Source: Geobacter sp. UBA4074 (GTDB taxonomy: Bacteria > Desulfobacterota > Desulfuromonadia > Geobacterales > Pseudopelobacteraceae). Taken from it: a stretch of DNA of 12,799 nucleotides. The stretch lies in the NCBI GenBank assembly GCA_002383415.1, contig DFYU01000114.1:4989-17787 (forward strand), given 5' to 3'. Both the position numbers and the translations under genes were made by a program. The notes beneath the pieces are model-generated. The model was not told where the DNA came from and did not search any database. It was given only the letters and a program-made list of their open reading frames with translations. How positions within the stretch are numbered: the first letter of the stretch is position 1; the number at the start of each line of letters is the position of its first letter. Shown here piece by piece: positions 1-7,348 of the stretch.

Positions 1-1538
1 TCGGAATGACCCAGCATCTTGAACATCAGCGACTGAACCTGCTCCTGATGGATACGGATCGAACCGCCGCCGATCTCGTTGCCGTTCAACACCAGGTCAT
101 AGGCCTTGGCCCGGCAGCGGCCAGGATCAGATTCAACATAATCCACGTCCTCATCCATCGGCGCAGTGAAGGGATGGTGCACGGCGCACCAGCGCTTATC
201 ATCTTCGTCCCACTCGAACAACGGGAAGTCGGTGATCCAGACAAAACGGAACTCATCGGGATTGGTCAGCTTAAGGATCGATGCCAGCTGATTGCGCAGC
301 TTGCCCAGCGAGTCGTTAACTACCTTCGGCTTGTCGGCCACGAACAGCAGCAGGTCACCCTCTTCGGCGCCGAAGGCCTGATTCATGGCGGCTATCTCGG
401 TCTCGTTGAAGAACTTGGTGATCGGCGACTGCCAGCCATCAGGGGTCATCTTGACATAGGCCAAGCCCTTGGCGCCATAAATGGCCACAAAGTTGGTCAG
501 ATCGTCGATCTCCTTGCGGGAAAAGCTGGCACAGCCCTTGGCGTTAATCCCCTTGATGATGCCGCCACCTGCGGCCACCTCGGCAAACACCTTGAAGCCA
601 GAGCCCTTGACGATATCGGTCAGGTCCACCAGTTCCAGGCCGAAACGCAGGTCAGGGTTATCCACTCCGAAGCGGCGGATCGCCTCCTGGTAGGTCATAC
701 GCTGCACCGGCAGCTGAACGTCAACGCCTTTGGCCTCCTTGAAGACGCGCGCCATCAAGCCTTCCATCACGGTGATGATATCCTCACGGTCGATGAAGGA
801 CATCTCGCAATCGATCTGGGTAAACTCAGGCTGGCGGTCGGCCCGCAGGTCCTCGTCACGGAAGCAGCGCACGATCTGGAAATAACGGTCAAAGCCAGAG
901 ATCATCAGGATCTGCTTGAATATCTGCGGCGACTGCGGCAGGGCGTAGAACTGGCCCTGATTGATGCGCGACGGCACCAGAAAGTCACGGGCCCCTTCCG
1001 GGGTTGACTTGGTCAGAAAGGGGGTTTCCAGCTCCAAAAAGCCGTTTTCTGTCAGATACTGGCGGGTCACCTGGGCCACCTGATGACGCAGGATCAGGTT
1101 CTGCTGCAGTTGCGGACGGCGCATATCCAGATAGCGGTACTTAAGGCGGATATTTTCGTTGACCTCACTGTGCTCGTCCAGCATGAACGGCAGCGGCTTG
1201 GAGCGGTTGAGCAGCTTGCACTCAGCCACCTGAATCTCAACCTCGCCGGTCTTCATGTTGGGGTTGACGGTGCCTTCCGGACGGGGGATGACCGTGCCCT
1301 TGACTGCCAGCACAAACTCACTGCGCACCCCTTCGGCCACCTGATGGGCTGCCGCGTTCACCTCCGGGTCGAAAACAACCTGCGCAATCCCCTCCCGGTC
1401 CCGCAGGTCGATAAAGATCAGGCCGCCGTGGTCACGACGGCGTAGGGCCCAGCCCATCAATACCACCTCACGCCCAATATCCTTGGCGGTCAGCTGGCCA
1501 CAATAATCAGAACGCTTCCAGTTGCCCAACGTATCCAT
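1..1538 (-). CDS. aspS: Aspartyl-tRNA synthetase (3' end cut by window edge)
   Basis: Class II aminoacyl-tRNA synthetase that charges tRNA with aspartate in the cytoplasm. 512 codons lie in the window; the family is about 590 residues, so roughly 80 C-terminal residues, including class II motif 3, lie outside. Seen: an N-terminal OB-fold anticodon-binding domain (about residues 15-110), then the catalytic core with QSPQ and motif 2 (FRDEDLRADRQPEFTQID), then the bacterial GAD insertion region, and a late core segment EIGGGSIRIH. The ATG at 1538 is preceded by GGAGGG at suitable spacing. His37 in RRRDHGG and Gly89 in RPEG match positions associated with non-discriminating bacterial AspRS (Pseudomonas type), whereas discriminating E. 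coli-type enzymes have Leu at the first. It would then also charge tRNA-Asn, with GatCAB completing Asn-tRNA; that part is inference. It lies 31 bases after lepB and is probably co-transcribed with it. Confidence 0.97.
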   Translation of the reverse strand, partial: MDTLGNWKRSDYCGQLTAKDIGREVVLMGWALRRRDHGGLIFIDLRDREGIAQVVFDPEVNAAAHQVAEGVRSEFVLAVKGTVIPRPEGTVNPNMKTGEVEIQVAECKLLNRSKPLPFMLDEHSEVNENIRLKYRYLDMRRPQLQQNLILRHQVAQVTRQYLTENGFLELETPFLTKSTPEGARDFLVPSRINQGQFYALPQSPQIFKQILMISGFDRYFQIVRCFRDEDLRADRQPEFTQIDCEMSFIDREDIITVMEGLMARVFKEAKGVDVQLPVQRMTYQEAIRRFGVDNPDLRFGLELVDLTDIVKGSGFKVFAEVAAGGGIIKGINAKGCASFSRKEIDDLTNFVAIYGAKGLAYVKMTPDGWQSPITKFFNETEIAAMNQAFGAEEGDLLLFVADKPKVVNDSLGKLRNQLASILKLTNPDEFRFVWITDFPLFEWDEDDKRWCAVHHPFTAPMDEDVDYVESDPGRCRAKAYDLVLNGNEIGGGSIRIHQEQVQSLMFKMLGHS

Positions 1539-1569
1539 AAAAACCCTCCGGTTCGTAGTAAATAAAGTA

Positions 1570-2241
1570 TTACTTGATCAGCCGACCGATGTTGCGCCAA
1601 CGGATGTTAAACTTGTACCAGGGTCCGTCAATGGACCAGTATTTGATGAATGCCAACCCTTTAATCTGATCGCGGGTCACGAACTTCCAGAACCGGCTGT
1701 CGTAGGAACGGTCCCGGTTATCGCCCATCACAAAATAGGAATCAGCCGGCACCACAACCGGGCCGAAGGTATCCCGCGGGTTCTGCTCCTTGGGAATGAT
1801 CTCCGTCTCTTTATGTACCGCCTGGGGTGTGACGTACAGCTGGCCATTAACATAGACCTGCTTGTCCTTGCCCTCCACCACATCGCCCGGCAGACCGATC
1901 ACCCGTTTGATGAAATCCTTGCGGGGGTCTTCCGGATAGACAAATACGATCACATCACCACGCTTGGGATCACGAATCTTGAATAGCCGCTTGTCTGTGA
2001 AAGGCAGGTCAGTTCCATAGATAAACTTGCTGACCAGCAGATGATCACCGATCAGCAGGGTATCCTCCATGGAACCGGAGGGTATTTTAAAGGCTTGCAC
2101 AATAAAGGCCCGGATGATCAACGCCAGGATAACGGCAATAATGATCGACTCGGCGTACTCGCGCACCACGCTCTTTTTTGCGGGTCCCTGCCCCGCCGTT
2201 GAGGACGGTGCCTGTATCTGCTGTTCGGTCTGTTCAGCCAT
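1570..2241 (-). CDS. lepB: Signal peptidase I
   Basis: Membrane serine protease that cleaves signal peptides from exported proteins at the outer face of the inner membrane. With the start used here it is 223 residues. A hydrophilic N-terminus is followed by one membrane segment (about 32-50). Next come box B IPSGSM with nucleophile Ser57, box D KRVIGLPGD with general-base Lys112, and box E GDNRDRS. All catalytic elements are intact. An ATG at 2262 in frame, inside the last codons of lepA, would add seven residues (MTNRKEP). I prefer the ATG at 2241 because AGGAAGGA lies just before it, overlapping the lepA stop, while the upstream ATG directly abuts its only purine run. Second gene of a lepA-lepB-aspS operon; location beside lepA is also seen in E. 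coli and many other bacteria. Confidence 0.95.
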   Translation of the reverse strand: MAEQTEQQIQAPSSTAGQGPAKKSVVREYAESIIIAVILALIIRAFIVQAFKIPSGSMEDTLLIGDHLLVSKFIYGTDLPFTDKRLFKIRDPKRGDVIVFVYPEDPRKDFIKRVIGLPGDVVEGKDKQVYVNGQLYVTPQAVHKETEIIPKEQNPRDTFGPVVVPADSYFVMGDNRDRSYDSRFWKFVTRDQIKGLAFIKYWSIDGPWYKFNIRWRNIGRLIK

Positions 2242-2245
2242 GGGT

Positions 2246-2253
2246 TCCTTCCT
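2246..2253 (-). promoter_or_regulatory. Ribosome binding site of lepB, overlapping lepA stop
   Basis: AGGAAGGA on the minus strand, four bases before the ATG at 2241. It overlaps the TAG stop of lepA (2254-2252), so ribosomes ending lepA translation sit on the lepB initiation site. This suggests translational coupling and decides between the two possible lepB starts. Confidence 0.6.
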
Positions 2254-4054
2254 ATTTGTCATCCACCTTCAGGATCGCCAGGAACGCCTCCTGCGGCAGC
2301 TCCACGTTCCCGACGTTTTTCATCCGCTTCTTGCCTTCCTTCTGCTTCTCCAACAGCTTGCGCTTACGGGTGATGTCACCGCCGTAACACTTAGCCAACA
2401 CGTCCTTGCGTAGCGCCTTGACGGTCTCGCGGGCGATCACCTTGTTACCGATGGCGGCCTGAATCGCCACCTCAAACATCTGGCGCGGGATCAGCTCCTT
2501 CATCTTGGAAACCAGGTCGCGGCCACGGAAGTAGGACTTGTCACGGTGCACGATCAAAGACAGGGCATCAACCACATCACCGTTGATCATGATATTCATC
2601 CGCACCAGATCACTCTGACGGAAATCAAGGTGTTCGTAATCCAGCGAGGCATAGCCCTTGGTGATCGACTTCAGTCGGTCGTAAAAATCCAGCACGATCT
2701 CGTTTAGCGGCAGTTCATAGATGATCATCACCCGGGTCGGGGTCAGGTACTTGATCTCCCGCTGCACACCGCGCTTCTCCTCGCACAGTGCCAGTACCCC
2801 ACCCACAAAATCGTTGGGCACATGGATATGAGCCAGGATGAACGGCTCCTCCATGTAGTCAATATACTGCGGCTCCGGCATGCGGGCCGCCGATTCGATC
2901 TCGATCAGGTCACCGTCAGTCTTGTGCACCTTGTAGACAACCGTCGGTGCGGTGGTGATCAGGTCCAGACTGAATTCCCGTTCCAGTCGTTCCTGTATGA
3001 TCTCCATGTGCAGCAGCCCCAGGAAACCGCAACGGAAACCAAAGCCCAGCGCCACCGAGGTCTCCGGCTCGAAGGAGAACGAGGAGTCATTCAACTTCAG
3101 CTTGGCCAAGGCGTCACGCAGCTGCTCGTACTGAGAGGTGTCGATCGGGTAGAGGCCGGAAAAGACCATCGGCTTGACCTCTTTAAAGCCGGCCAACATC
3201 TCGGTGCACTGACGGTGCAACAGGGTCACCGTATCGCCCACCTTGGCGTCGGCCACATCCTTGATGCCAGCAATGATAAAACCGACCTCGCCGGCTGCCA
3301 GTTGCGGCACCTCAACCATCGCGGGCGCAAACACACCAACTTTAAGCGCCTCATAGCTGCGGCCGGTGGACATCAGCTGAATCTTGTCTCCCTTCTTGAG
3401 GGTACCGTCAAAGATTCTCACCAGGATGATCACCCCCTGGTACTGGTCGTACCAGGAATCGAACAGCAGTGCCTTGAGTGGCGCGGCTGGATCACCCGTG
3501 GGAGCTGGAATCTTCTTGACGATCTCTTCCAGTATCTCGCGGGTGCCGATCCCCTCCTTGGCCGAGGCCAGCACCGCATCCTGGGCCGAGATACCGATGA
3601 TCTCCTCAATCTCCTGCTTGACCCGCTCCGGCTCGGCAGCCGGCAGGTCTATCTTGTTCAGGACCGGAAAGACCTCCAGATCATTGTCCAGCGCCAGATA
3701 GACGTTGGCCAGTGTCTGAGCCTCGACTCCCTGGGAGGCGTCAACCACCAGCAGACCGCCCTCGCAGGCAGCAAGCGAACGGGAGACCTCATAGGCAAAA
3801 TCTACGTGGCCGGGGGTATCGATCAGATTGAGAATATACTCCTGTCCATCGTCGGCGGTATAGCCAAGCCGTACGGTCTGCGCCTTAATGGTGATACCCC
3901 GCTCGCGCTCCAGGTCCATCTTGTCCAGAAACTGGTTCTGCATCTCACGGGCAGTCAGGGCGCCGGTGTATTCCAGCAACCGGTCCGCCAGCGTGGACTT
4001 GCCATGGTCGATGTGGGCAATGATTGAAAAATTACGAATCCTGCTGATATTCAT
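2252..4054 (-). CDS. lepA: Elongation factor 4 (LepA), ribosomal GTPase
   Basis: Translational GTPase related to EF-G that acts on ribosomes, described as a back-translocase and as a factor in 30S biogenesis. It is 600 residues long, the usual length. GTPase motifs are complete: G1 AHIDHGKST (13-21), G3 DTPGH (79-83), G4 NKID (133-136), G5 SAKEG (164-168). The C-terminal LepA-specific domain is present, including the conserved basic YGGDITRKRKLLEKQKEGKK run and the end LPQEAFLAILK. The start MNISRIRNFSIIAHIDHGKS fits the family; the Shine-Dalgarno is weak (GAGAG). First gene of the lepA-lepB-aspS unit; the next gene upstream is 158 bases away, and a promoter candidate lies in that gap. Confidence 0.98.
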   Translation of the reverse strand: MNISRIRNFSIIAHIDHGKSTLADRLLEYTGALTAREMQNQFLDKMDLERERGITIKAQTVRLGYTADDGQEYILNLIDTPGHVDFAYEVSRSLAACEGGLLVVDASQGVEAQTLANVYLALDNDLEVFPVLNKIDLPAAEPERVKQEIEEIIGISAQDAVLASAKEGIGTREILEEIVKKIPAPTGDPAAPLKALLFDSWYDQYQGVIILVRIFDGTLKKGDKIQLMSTGRSYEALKVGVFAPAMVEVPQLAAGEVGFIIAGIKDVADAKVGDTVTLLHRQCTEMLAGFKEVKPMVFSGLYPIDTSQYEQLRDALAKLKLNDSSFSFEPETSVALGFGFRCGFLGLLHMEIIQERLEREFSLDLITTAPTVVYKVHKTDGDLIEIESAARMPEPQYIDYMEEPFILAHIHVPNDFVGGVLALCEEKRGVQREIKYLTPTRVMIIYELPLNEIVLDFYDRLKSITKGYASLDYEHLDFRQSDLVRMNIMINGDVVDALSLIVHRDKSYFRGRDLVSKMKELIPRQMFEVAIQAAIGNKVIARETVKALRKDVLAKCYGGDITRKRKLLEKQKEGKKRMKNVGNVELPQEAFLAILKVDDK

Positions 4055-4094
4055 GCACTCTCGCCCGTCTTAGAAGATACGAATGGAATTTGGA

Positions 4095-4123
4095 AGGATA
4101 ATGGACAACCCGAGGAATGTAAA
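4095..4123 (-). promoter_or_regulatory. Candidate sigma70-type promoter of lepA-lepB-aspS
   Basis: On the minus strand, TTTACA (4123-4118) and TATCCT (4100-4095) are separated by 17 bases. The -35 matches consensus at five of six positions and the -10 at four of six. It lies about 40 bases before the lepA ATG, after the apparent end of the RHH gene. A prediction by eye only. Confidence 0.4.
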
Positions 4124-4146
4124 GTTGAAACAGGGGCGAACACTAC

Positions 4147-4202
4147 AAAAAAACATCTAAAACAGCAGCAATCAGCCGACTTCATCAGCTGGACCTGATT
4201 GC
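4147..4202 (-). terminator. Possible terminator after the RHH gene
   Basis: Ten bases after the stop of the RHH gene, the minus strand holds GCAATCAG and its exact inverted copy CTGATTGC (4202-4195 and 4175-4168) around a 19-base loop. A T-rich stretch follows and ends in seven Ts (4153-4147). The T run is about 14 bases from the stem and the loop is long, so this is not a textbook intrinsic terminator. Confidence 0.35.
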
Positions 4203-4212
4203 GTTTAAGACC

Positions 4213-4704
4213 CTAAAATCCAAACGTCAACTGATCAACACGCAATTCAGCCTGAGACTCCTTCTTTACCAGCAGCTTGCTCGTCTCCAGGGCACGCTGC
4301 TGCACCTTGCGGAGCTGCTGTCGTATCGCTCGCACACGCCGATATTCCGGTGATGCCTGTTTCGCTGCAGCCTTACTCCAAGAAAAATCAGGCCAGGTCT
4401 GCTTTGCCTCTTCGCTCAGCAGCACAAGCGCCCTTGCAGCATCACCTCCAGCCAACCCCAGCAGCCTCGCCACCTCACCCTCAACAGCATCGAGCATAAC
4501 TTCCGGCGCGTTACGCAGTAGCGAGCCATATTCAAGAATAACCCGCTCCAGCATCACCTGCTTATGTACGCCGTACTGCTGGGCGAGCTCATCAAGCCTG
4601 GCAACAACCGATGCGGACACCACCAGATTAATGCGCCGCTTGCCTGCGTTACGGCCGTTACGTTCACGATAGCGCTTCTGTCTTTCTGCTGCAGTCATGG
4701 CCAT
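4213..4704 (-). CDS. Predicted ribbon-helix-helix DNA-binding protein
   Basis: 163 residues, function not established. A basic leader (residues 1-24, TAAERQKRYRERNGRN and following) precedes a segment shaped like a ribbon-helix-helix fold: strand KRRINLVVS (about 22-30), helix SASVVARLDELAQQYG, then helix VHKQVMLERVILEYGS. A less conserved helical C-terminus follows, with a basic, Gln-rich stretch (YRRVRAIRQQLRKVQQR). RHH proteins usually bind inverted or direct repeats as dimers and often repress their own gene; here a perfect CGTTAC/GTAACG dyad lies 41 bases upstream. The ATG at 4704 follows GAGGAGGT at good spacing; a second in-frame ATG at 4698 is less well placed. It stands alone: a terminator separates it from the tRNA upstream and it has no toxin-like partner. 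It could be a plasmid-type copy or partition regulator relative. Start and gene are well supported; the RHH call is from pattern only. Confidence 0.75.
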   Translation of the reverse strand: MAMTAAERQKRYRERNGRNAGKRRINLVVSASVVARLDELAQQYGVHKQVMLERVILEYGSLLRNAPEVMLDAVEGEVARLLGLAGGDAARALVLLSEEAKQTWPDFSWSKAAAKQASPEYRRVRAIRQQLRKVQQRALETSKLLVKKESQAELRVDQLTFGF

Positions 4705-4744
4705 AACAATACCTCCTCAACACCACAAATACCAAACCAAGTAC

Positions 4745-4759
4745 CGTTACACCGTAACG
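4745..4759. promoter_or_regulatory. Inverted repeat, candidate operator of the RHH gene
   Basis: Perfect 6-bp arms CGTTAC and GTAACG around ACC, lying between the upstream terminator and the RHH gene start. The spacing of 9 bp start to start suits two RHH dimers side by side. The same hexamer also occurs at 4647, 4656 and 4509 inside the gene. Position and symmetry suggest an autoregulatory site; no binding evidence is available. I could not identify a convincing -35/-10 pair in this short leader. Confidence 0.4.
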
Positions 4760-4771
4760 ACACTTGACACT

Positions 4772-4798
4772 AAAAAAGGCCGCATTTTTTTGCGGCCT
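4772..4798 (-). terminator. Intrinsic terminator after tRNA-Leu
   Basis: On the minus strand AGGCCGCA, a six-A loop and TGCGGCCT form an 8-bp perfect GC-rich stem (arms 4798-4791 and 4784-4777), followed directly by a run of Ts (4777-4772). It is about 30 bases past the tRNA 3' end and closes the gap-pgk-tpiA-secG-tRNA unit. There is no T run on the plus side, so it is directional. Confidence 0.9.
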
Positions 4799-4826
4799 GT
4801 TCAGTGCACGACTTCAGGATTTAGTT

Positions 4827-4913
4827 TGGTGCCGAAGACGAGACTCGAACTCGTACAGGCTGTCGCCCGCCACCCCCTCAAGATGGTGTGTCTACCAATT
4901 CCACCACTTCGGC
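4827..4913 (-). tRNA. tRNA-Leu, anticodon GAG
   Basis: 87 bases including an encoded CCA (plus-strand 4829-4827). Acceptor arms GCCGAAG (4913-4907) and CTTCGGC (4837-4831) pair perfectly, followed by discriminator A. The anticodon stem CCATC/GGTGG holds loop TTGAGGG with anticodon GAG at 4879-4877, reading CUU/CUC leucine codons. A long variable arm and the TTCGAGTC T-loop fit class II tRNA-Leu. It lies 54 bases after secG on the same strand and is followed by a terminator, so it is probably processed from the secG transcript. In E. coli a tRNA-Leu(GAG), leuU, also follows secG, so the neighbourhood is old. Confidence 0.97.
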
Positions 4914-4967
4914 ACAGGGTTTGATGCAGTACAGACGCAAAGGTCTGCGATCAAGCAGAGCTTGTAT

Positions 4968-5288
4968 TTACTTCACCGGCGCAGGCTGTTGAGGTGCAGC
5001 AGGCACTGCCGGTACAGCCTTTTGCACAGCCTTGTTGGACATAATGGTTGAACCGGGGGCATGGCCTGAAATGTACGCCAAGGTCAGCGAGGTAAGCATG
5101 AAGATTACCGCTGCCGCCGTAGTGATTCTGGTCATGAAATTTCCGCCGCCACTGGCGCCGAATACGGATTGGCTACCACCGGTACCGAAAGAGGCACCCA
5201 TCTCGGCCCCTTTACCAGACTGCAGGAGCACCACGCCAATAATGAACAGGCTGGTAAAAATATGCACTACTGCTATCAGGGTAGTCAT
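4968..5288 (-). CDS. secG: Preprotein translocase subunit SecG
   Basis: Small inner-membrane subunit of the SecYEG translocon that assists SecA-driven export. About 106 residues with two membrane segments (about 3-20 and 54-74). Between them is the conserved loop LLQSGKGAEMGASFGTGGSQSVFG, given here only in part as QSGKGAEMG and SVFG, with GNFMTRIT leading into the second helix and MLTSLTLAYIS within it. The C-terminal tail is Ala/Pro/Gln-rich and ends in APVK, variable as in the family. The ATG at 5288 is preceded by a GTG (5291) in frame; the GAGAGAGGA run gives better spacing to the ATG. It lies 70 bases after tpiA, a common arrangement, and before tRNA-Leu. Confidence 0.95.
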   Translation of the reverse strand: MTTLIAVVHIFTSLFIIGVVLLQSGKGAEMGASFGTGGSQSVFGASGGGNFMTRITTAAAVIFMLTSLTLAYISGHAPGSTIMSNKAVQKAVPAVPAAPQQPAPVK

Positions 5289-5358
5289 CACGTTCCTCTC
5301 TCAACGCTAAAAAGGAAGACTATATAGCACGCTCTGTCCTTGCTTGTAAAGCACCAAG

Positions 5359-6114
5359 TTAAGAATTAAAACGGACTATCGCTGCAAAGGAATCTGCCTT
5401 TAAGCTGGCACCCCCCACCAGGGCACCGTCTATATCAGGCTGCGCCATCAGACCTTTGACGTTTTCAGGCTTAACGCTGCCGCCGTACAGAATCCGAATC
5501 TGGTCAGCATCGCCCTGACAGTACAGCTTCACAATCAACTGTCGGATGAAGGCGTGTACCTCCTGTGCCTGTTCGTCGCTGGCGGTCTTGCCGGTGCCAA
5601 TTGCCCAGACCGGCTCATAGGCAATGACCACCTGCTTGAGTTCCTCAGCCGACAAACCCTGTAACCCACCTCTGACTTGCGACTCTATCACTGAAAACGT
5701 GTCGCCAGCCTCACGCTCGGACAGGGTCTCACCGACACACACTAGAACAGTCAAACCTGCGGCCAAGGCTGCCCTGGTTTTGCGATTGACGGTTTCGTCG
5801 GTCTCACCGAAATACTGGCGACGCTCGGAATGTCCAATTATCACATGACTGCAACCAGCATCTTTCAACAGCTTGGGAGCAACCTCACCGGTGAAGGCCC
5901 CCTCTTCTTCCCAGTAGCAATCTTGAGCAGCCAGCCTGATCTTACTGCCCGCTGCAGCCGTTGCTGCATGGCTCAACGCAGTAAACACCGGGGCAACAAC
6001 CACTTCTACCCCCTGTACCTCTGCGACAAGCGGCTTGAGGGCCGTTACAAAGGCAGTGGCCTCGGCGATTGTCTTAAAAAGCTTCCAGTTGCCGGCTATC
6101 AGTGGTGTCCGCAC
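5359..6114 (-). CDS. tpiA: Triosephosphate isomerase
   Basis: Interconverts dihydroxyacetone phosphate and glyceraldehyde 3-phosphate in glycolysis and gluconeogenesis; cytoplasmic TIM barrel. 251 residues, the usual length. Catalytic residues are in place: Asn9 and Lys11 in AGNWK, His95 in IIGHSERR, Glu167 in AYEPVWAIGTGK with the loop-6 lid after it, and the phosphate-binding YGGSVKPEN and GALVGGASL. The start is GTG at 6114, preceded by AGGAGG five bases away. An overlapping ATG (6116) is out of frame and not used. It begins nine bases after the pgk stop, so the two are surely co-transcribed. Confidence 0.98.
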   Translation of the reverse strand: MRTPLIAGNWKLFKTIAEATAFVTALKPLVAEVQGVEVVVAPVFTALSHAATAAAGSKIRLAAQDCYWEEEGAFTGEVAPKLLKDAGCSHVIIGHSERRQYFGETDETVNRKTRAALAAGLTVLVCVGETLSEREAGDTFSVIESQVRGGLQGLSAEELKQVVIAYEPVWAIGTGKTASDEQAQEVHAFIRQLIVKLYCQGDADQIRILYGGSVKPENVKGLMAQPDIDGALVGGASLKADSFAAIVRFNS

Positions 6115-6123
6115 ATAGGCCTC

Positions 6124-7317
6124 CTATTTTTTGACGTCCAACGCTTTTACGCCAGGCAATATCTTGCCTTCCAACAGCTCAAGGAATGCACCGCCGCCAG
6201 TAGAAATGTAACTGACCTGGCTGGCCACGCCTGCCTTGTTGACGGCTGCGTCAGTGTCGCCGCCGCCAATCACGGTGGTGGCATAACAGTTGGCCACCGC
6301 CTCAGCCACGGCATAGGTGCCACGCGAGAACGCGTCCATCTCAAAGACCCCCATCGGTCCGTTCCAAATCACGGTTTTGGCGTCACGCAGCGTCTCGGCA
6401 AACAACGTGGCCGAGGCCGGACCAATATCCAGCGCCATCCAGCCTTCAGGGATCTCCTGCACGGTTGTCACGAAGTTGGTGGCGTTAGCCTCAAAGGCGT
6501 TAGCCACAACGCAATCCACGGGCAGATAGAAGGTGACCCCCTTCTTCCTGGCCTTGTCCATGATCTTCTTGGCAGTGGCGATCAACTCGTCCTCCACCAG
6601 CGATTTGCCGACACTGTAGCCCATAGCCTTGAGGAAGGTAAAGGCCATGCCGCCGCCAATCACGATCTTATCGACCTTATTGACCAACGTCTCCAGAACC
6701 TCAAGCTTACCGGACACCTTGGCGCCTCCCAGGATTGCCACCAGTGGTCGCACCGGGTTGCTCATCGCCTTGTCAAAGAACGTCATCTCGTTCTTCATCA
6801 GAAAACCGGCGGCAATGGTGGGGACGATCTTGGTGATCGCCTCCACCGAGGCGTGGGCGCGGTGCGAGACGGCAAAGGCGTCGTTAACGTAAATTTCACA
6901 GCCGTTCACCAGTTGCTTGGCAAAAGCTGGATCGTTTTTTTCTTCACCGGCATAGAAGCGCACGTTTTCGAGCATGACCACATCACCGGGCTTCATCGCA
7001 TCAATCAGTTTGTCCACCTCAGGGCCAAAACAATCCGGGGCCTGGACAACCTTTTTACCGAGCAGTTGTGAAAGACGCTTGGCAGCCGGGGCCATGGTGT
7101 ATTTCGGTTTTTTCTCCCCCTTCGGCCGCCCCAGATGTGACGCTAGCACCACTTTTGCCCCTTGCTCAACGGCATATTTGATGGTGGGCACTGCACCAGC
7201 AATCCGGGTATCCTCAGTGATATTCCCCTTTTCATCCTGCGGTACGTTAAAGTCAACGCGGATAAAAACCTTCTTGCCCTTGATGTCCTTGAGTTGGTCA
7301 ATATATCGAATTGGCAT
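6124..7317 (-). CDS. pgk: Phosphoglycerate kinase
   Basis: Transfers phosphate between 1,3-bisphosphoglycerate and ADP, the first ATP-yielding step of glycolysis (reverse in gluconeogenesis). 397 residues, full length. Seen: RVDFNVP (20-26), Arg38 in DTRI, HLGRP (61-65), GGAKVSGK (197-204), the nucleotide-binding GGGDT (351-355) and STGGGAFLELLEG (372-384). The ATG at 7317 follows GGGGAG at eight bases. It follows gap on the same strand, but a strong terminator hairpin lies in the 83-base gap between them and leaves only about 31 bases before the start, too little for an obvious separate promoter. Expression therefore probably depends on read-through from gap. Confidence 0.98.
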   Translation of the reverse strand: MPIRYIDQLKDIKGKKVFIRVDFNVPQDEKGNITEDTRIAGAVPTIKYAVEQGAKVVLASHLGRPKGEKKPKYTMAPAAKRLSQLLGKKVVQAPDCFGPEVDKLIDAMKPGDVVMLENVRFYAGEEKNDPAFAKQLVNGCEIYVNDAFAVSHRAHASVEAITKIVPTIAAGFLMKNEMTFFDKAMSNPVRPLVAILGGAKVSGKLEVLETLVNKVDKIVIGGGMAFTFLKAMGYSVGKSLVEDELIATAKKIMDKARKKGVTFYLPVDCVVANAFEANATNFVTTVQEIPEGWMALDIGPASATLFAETLRDAKTVIWNGPMGVFEMDAFSRGTYAVAEAVANCYATTVIGGGDTDAAVNKAGVASQVSYISTGGGAFLELLEGKILPGVKALDVKK

Positions 7318-7348
7318 TGCGTATTCTCCCCAATCGCACGTGTCTGTA

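Noticed and set aside
6..1007. Open frame of about 330 codons on the plus strand opposite aspS
   Set aside because: Shadow of aspS, whose minus-strand frame is clearly conserved.
2242..2262. Longer lepB start overlapping the end of lepA
   Set aside because: Not excluded, but its purine run touches the ATG directly, while AGGAAGGA fits the ATG at 2241 well.
2822..4027. Long open frame of about 400 codons on the plus strand opposite lepA
   Set aside because: It lies wholly antisense to an intact, highly conserved gene; its composition (many His, Gln, Leu) is what the reverse of GC-rich codons gives, and no domain is visible.
4764..4769. TTGACA on the plus strand resembling a -35 box
   Set aside because: No -10 at proper distance; the following bases are the tRNA terminator stem, and the plus strand beyond is antisense to the tRNA and secG.
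4827..4913. tRNA-Leu 3' end as an integration attachment site for an element carrying the RHH gene
   Set aside because: No repeat of the tRNA 3' end was seen downstream and there is no integrase in the window.
5830..7071. Long open frame of about 410 codons on the plus strand opposite tpiA and pgk
   Set aside because: It spans two conserved genes on the other strand and looks like a shadow of their codon pattern; no ribosome site or domain.
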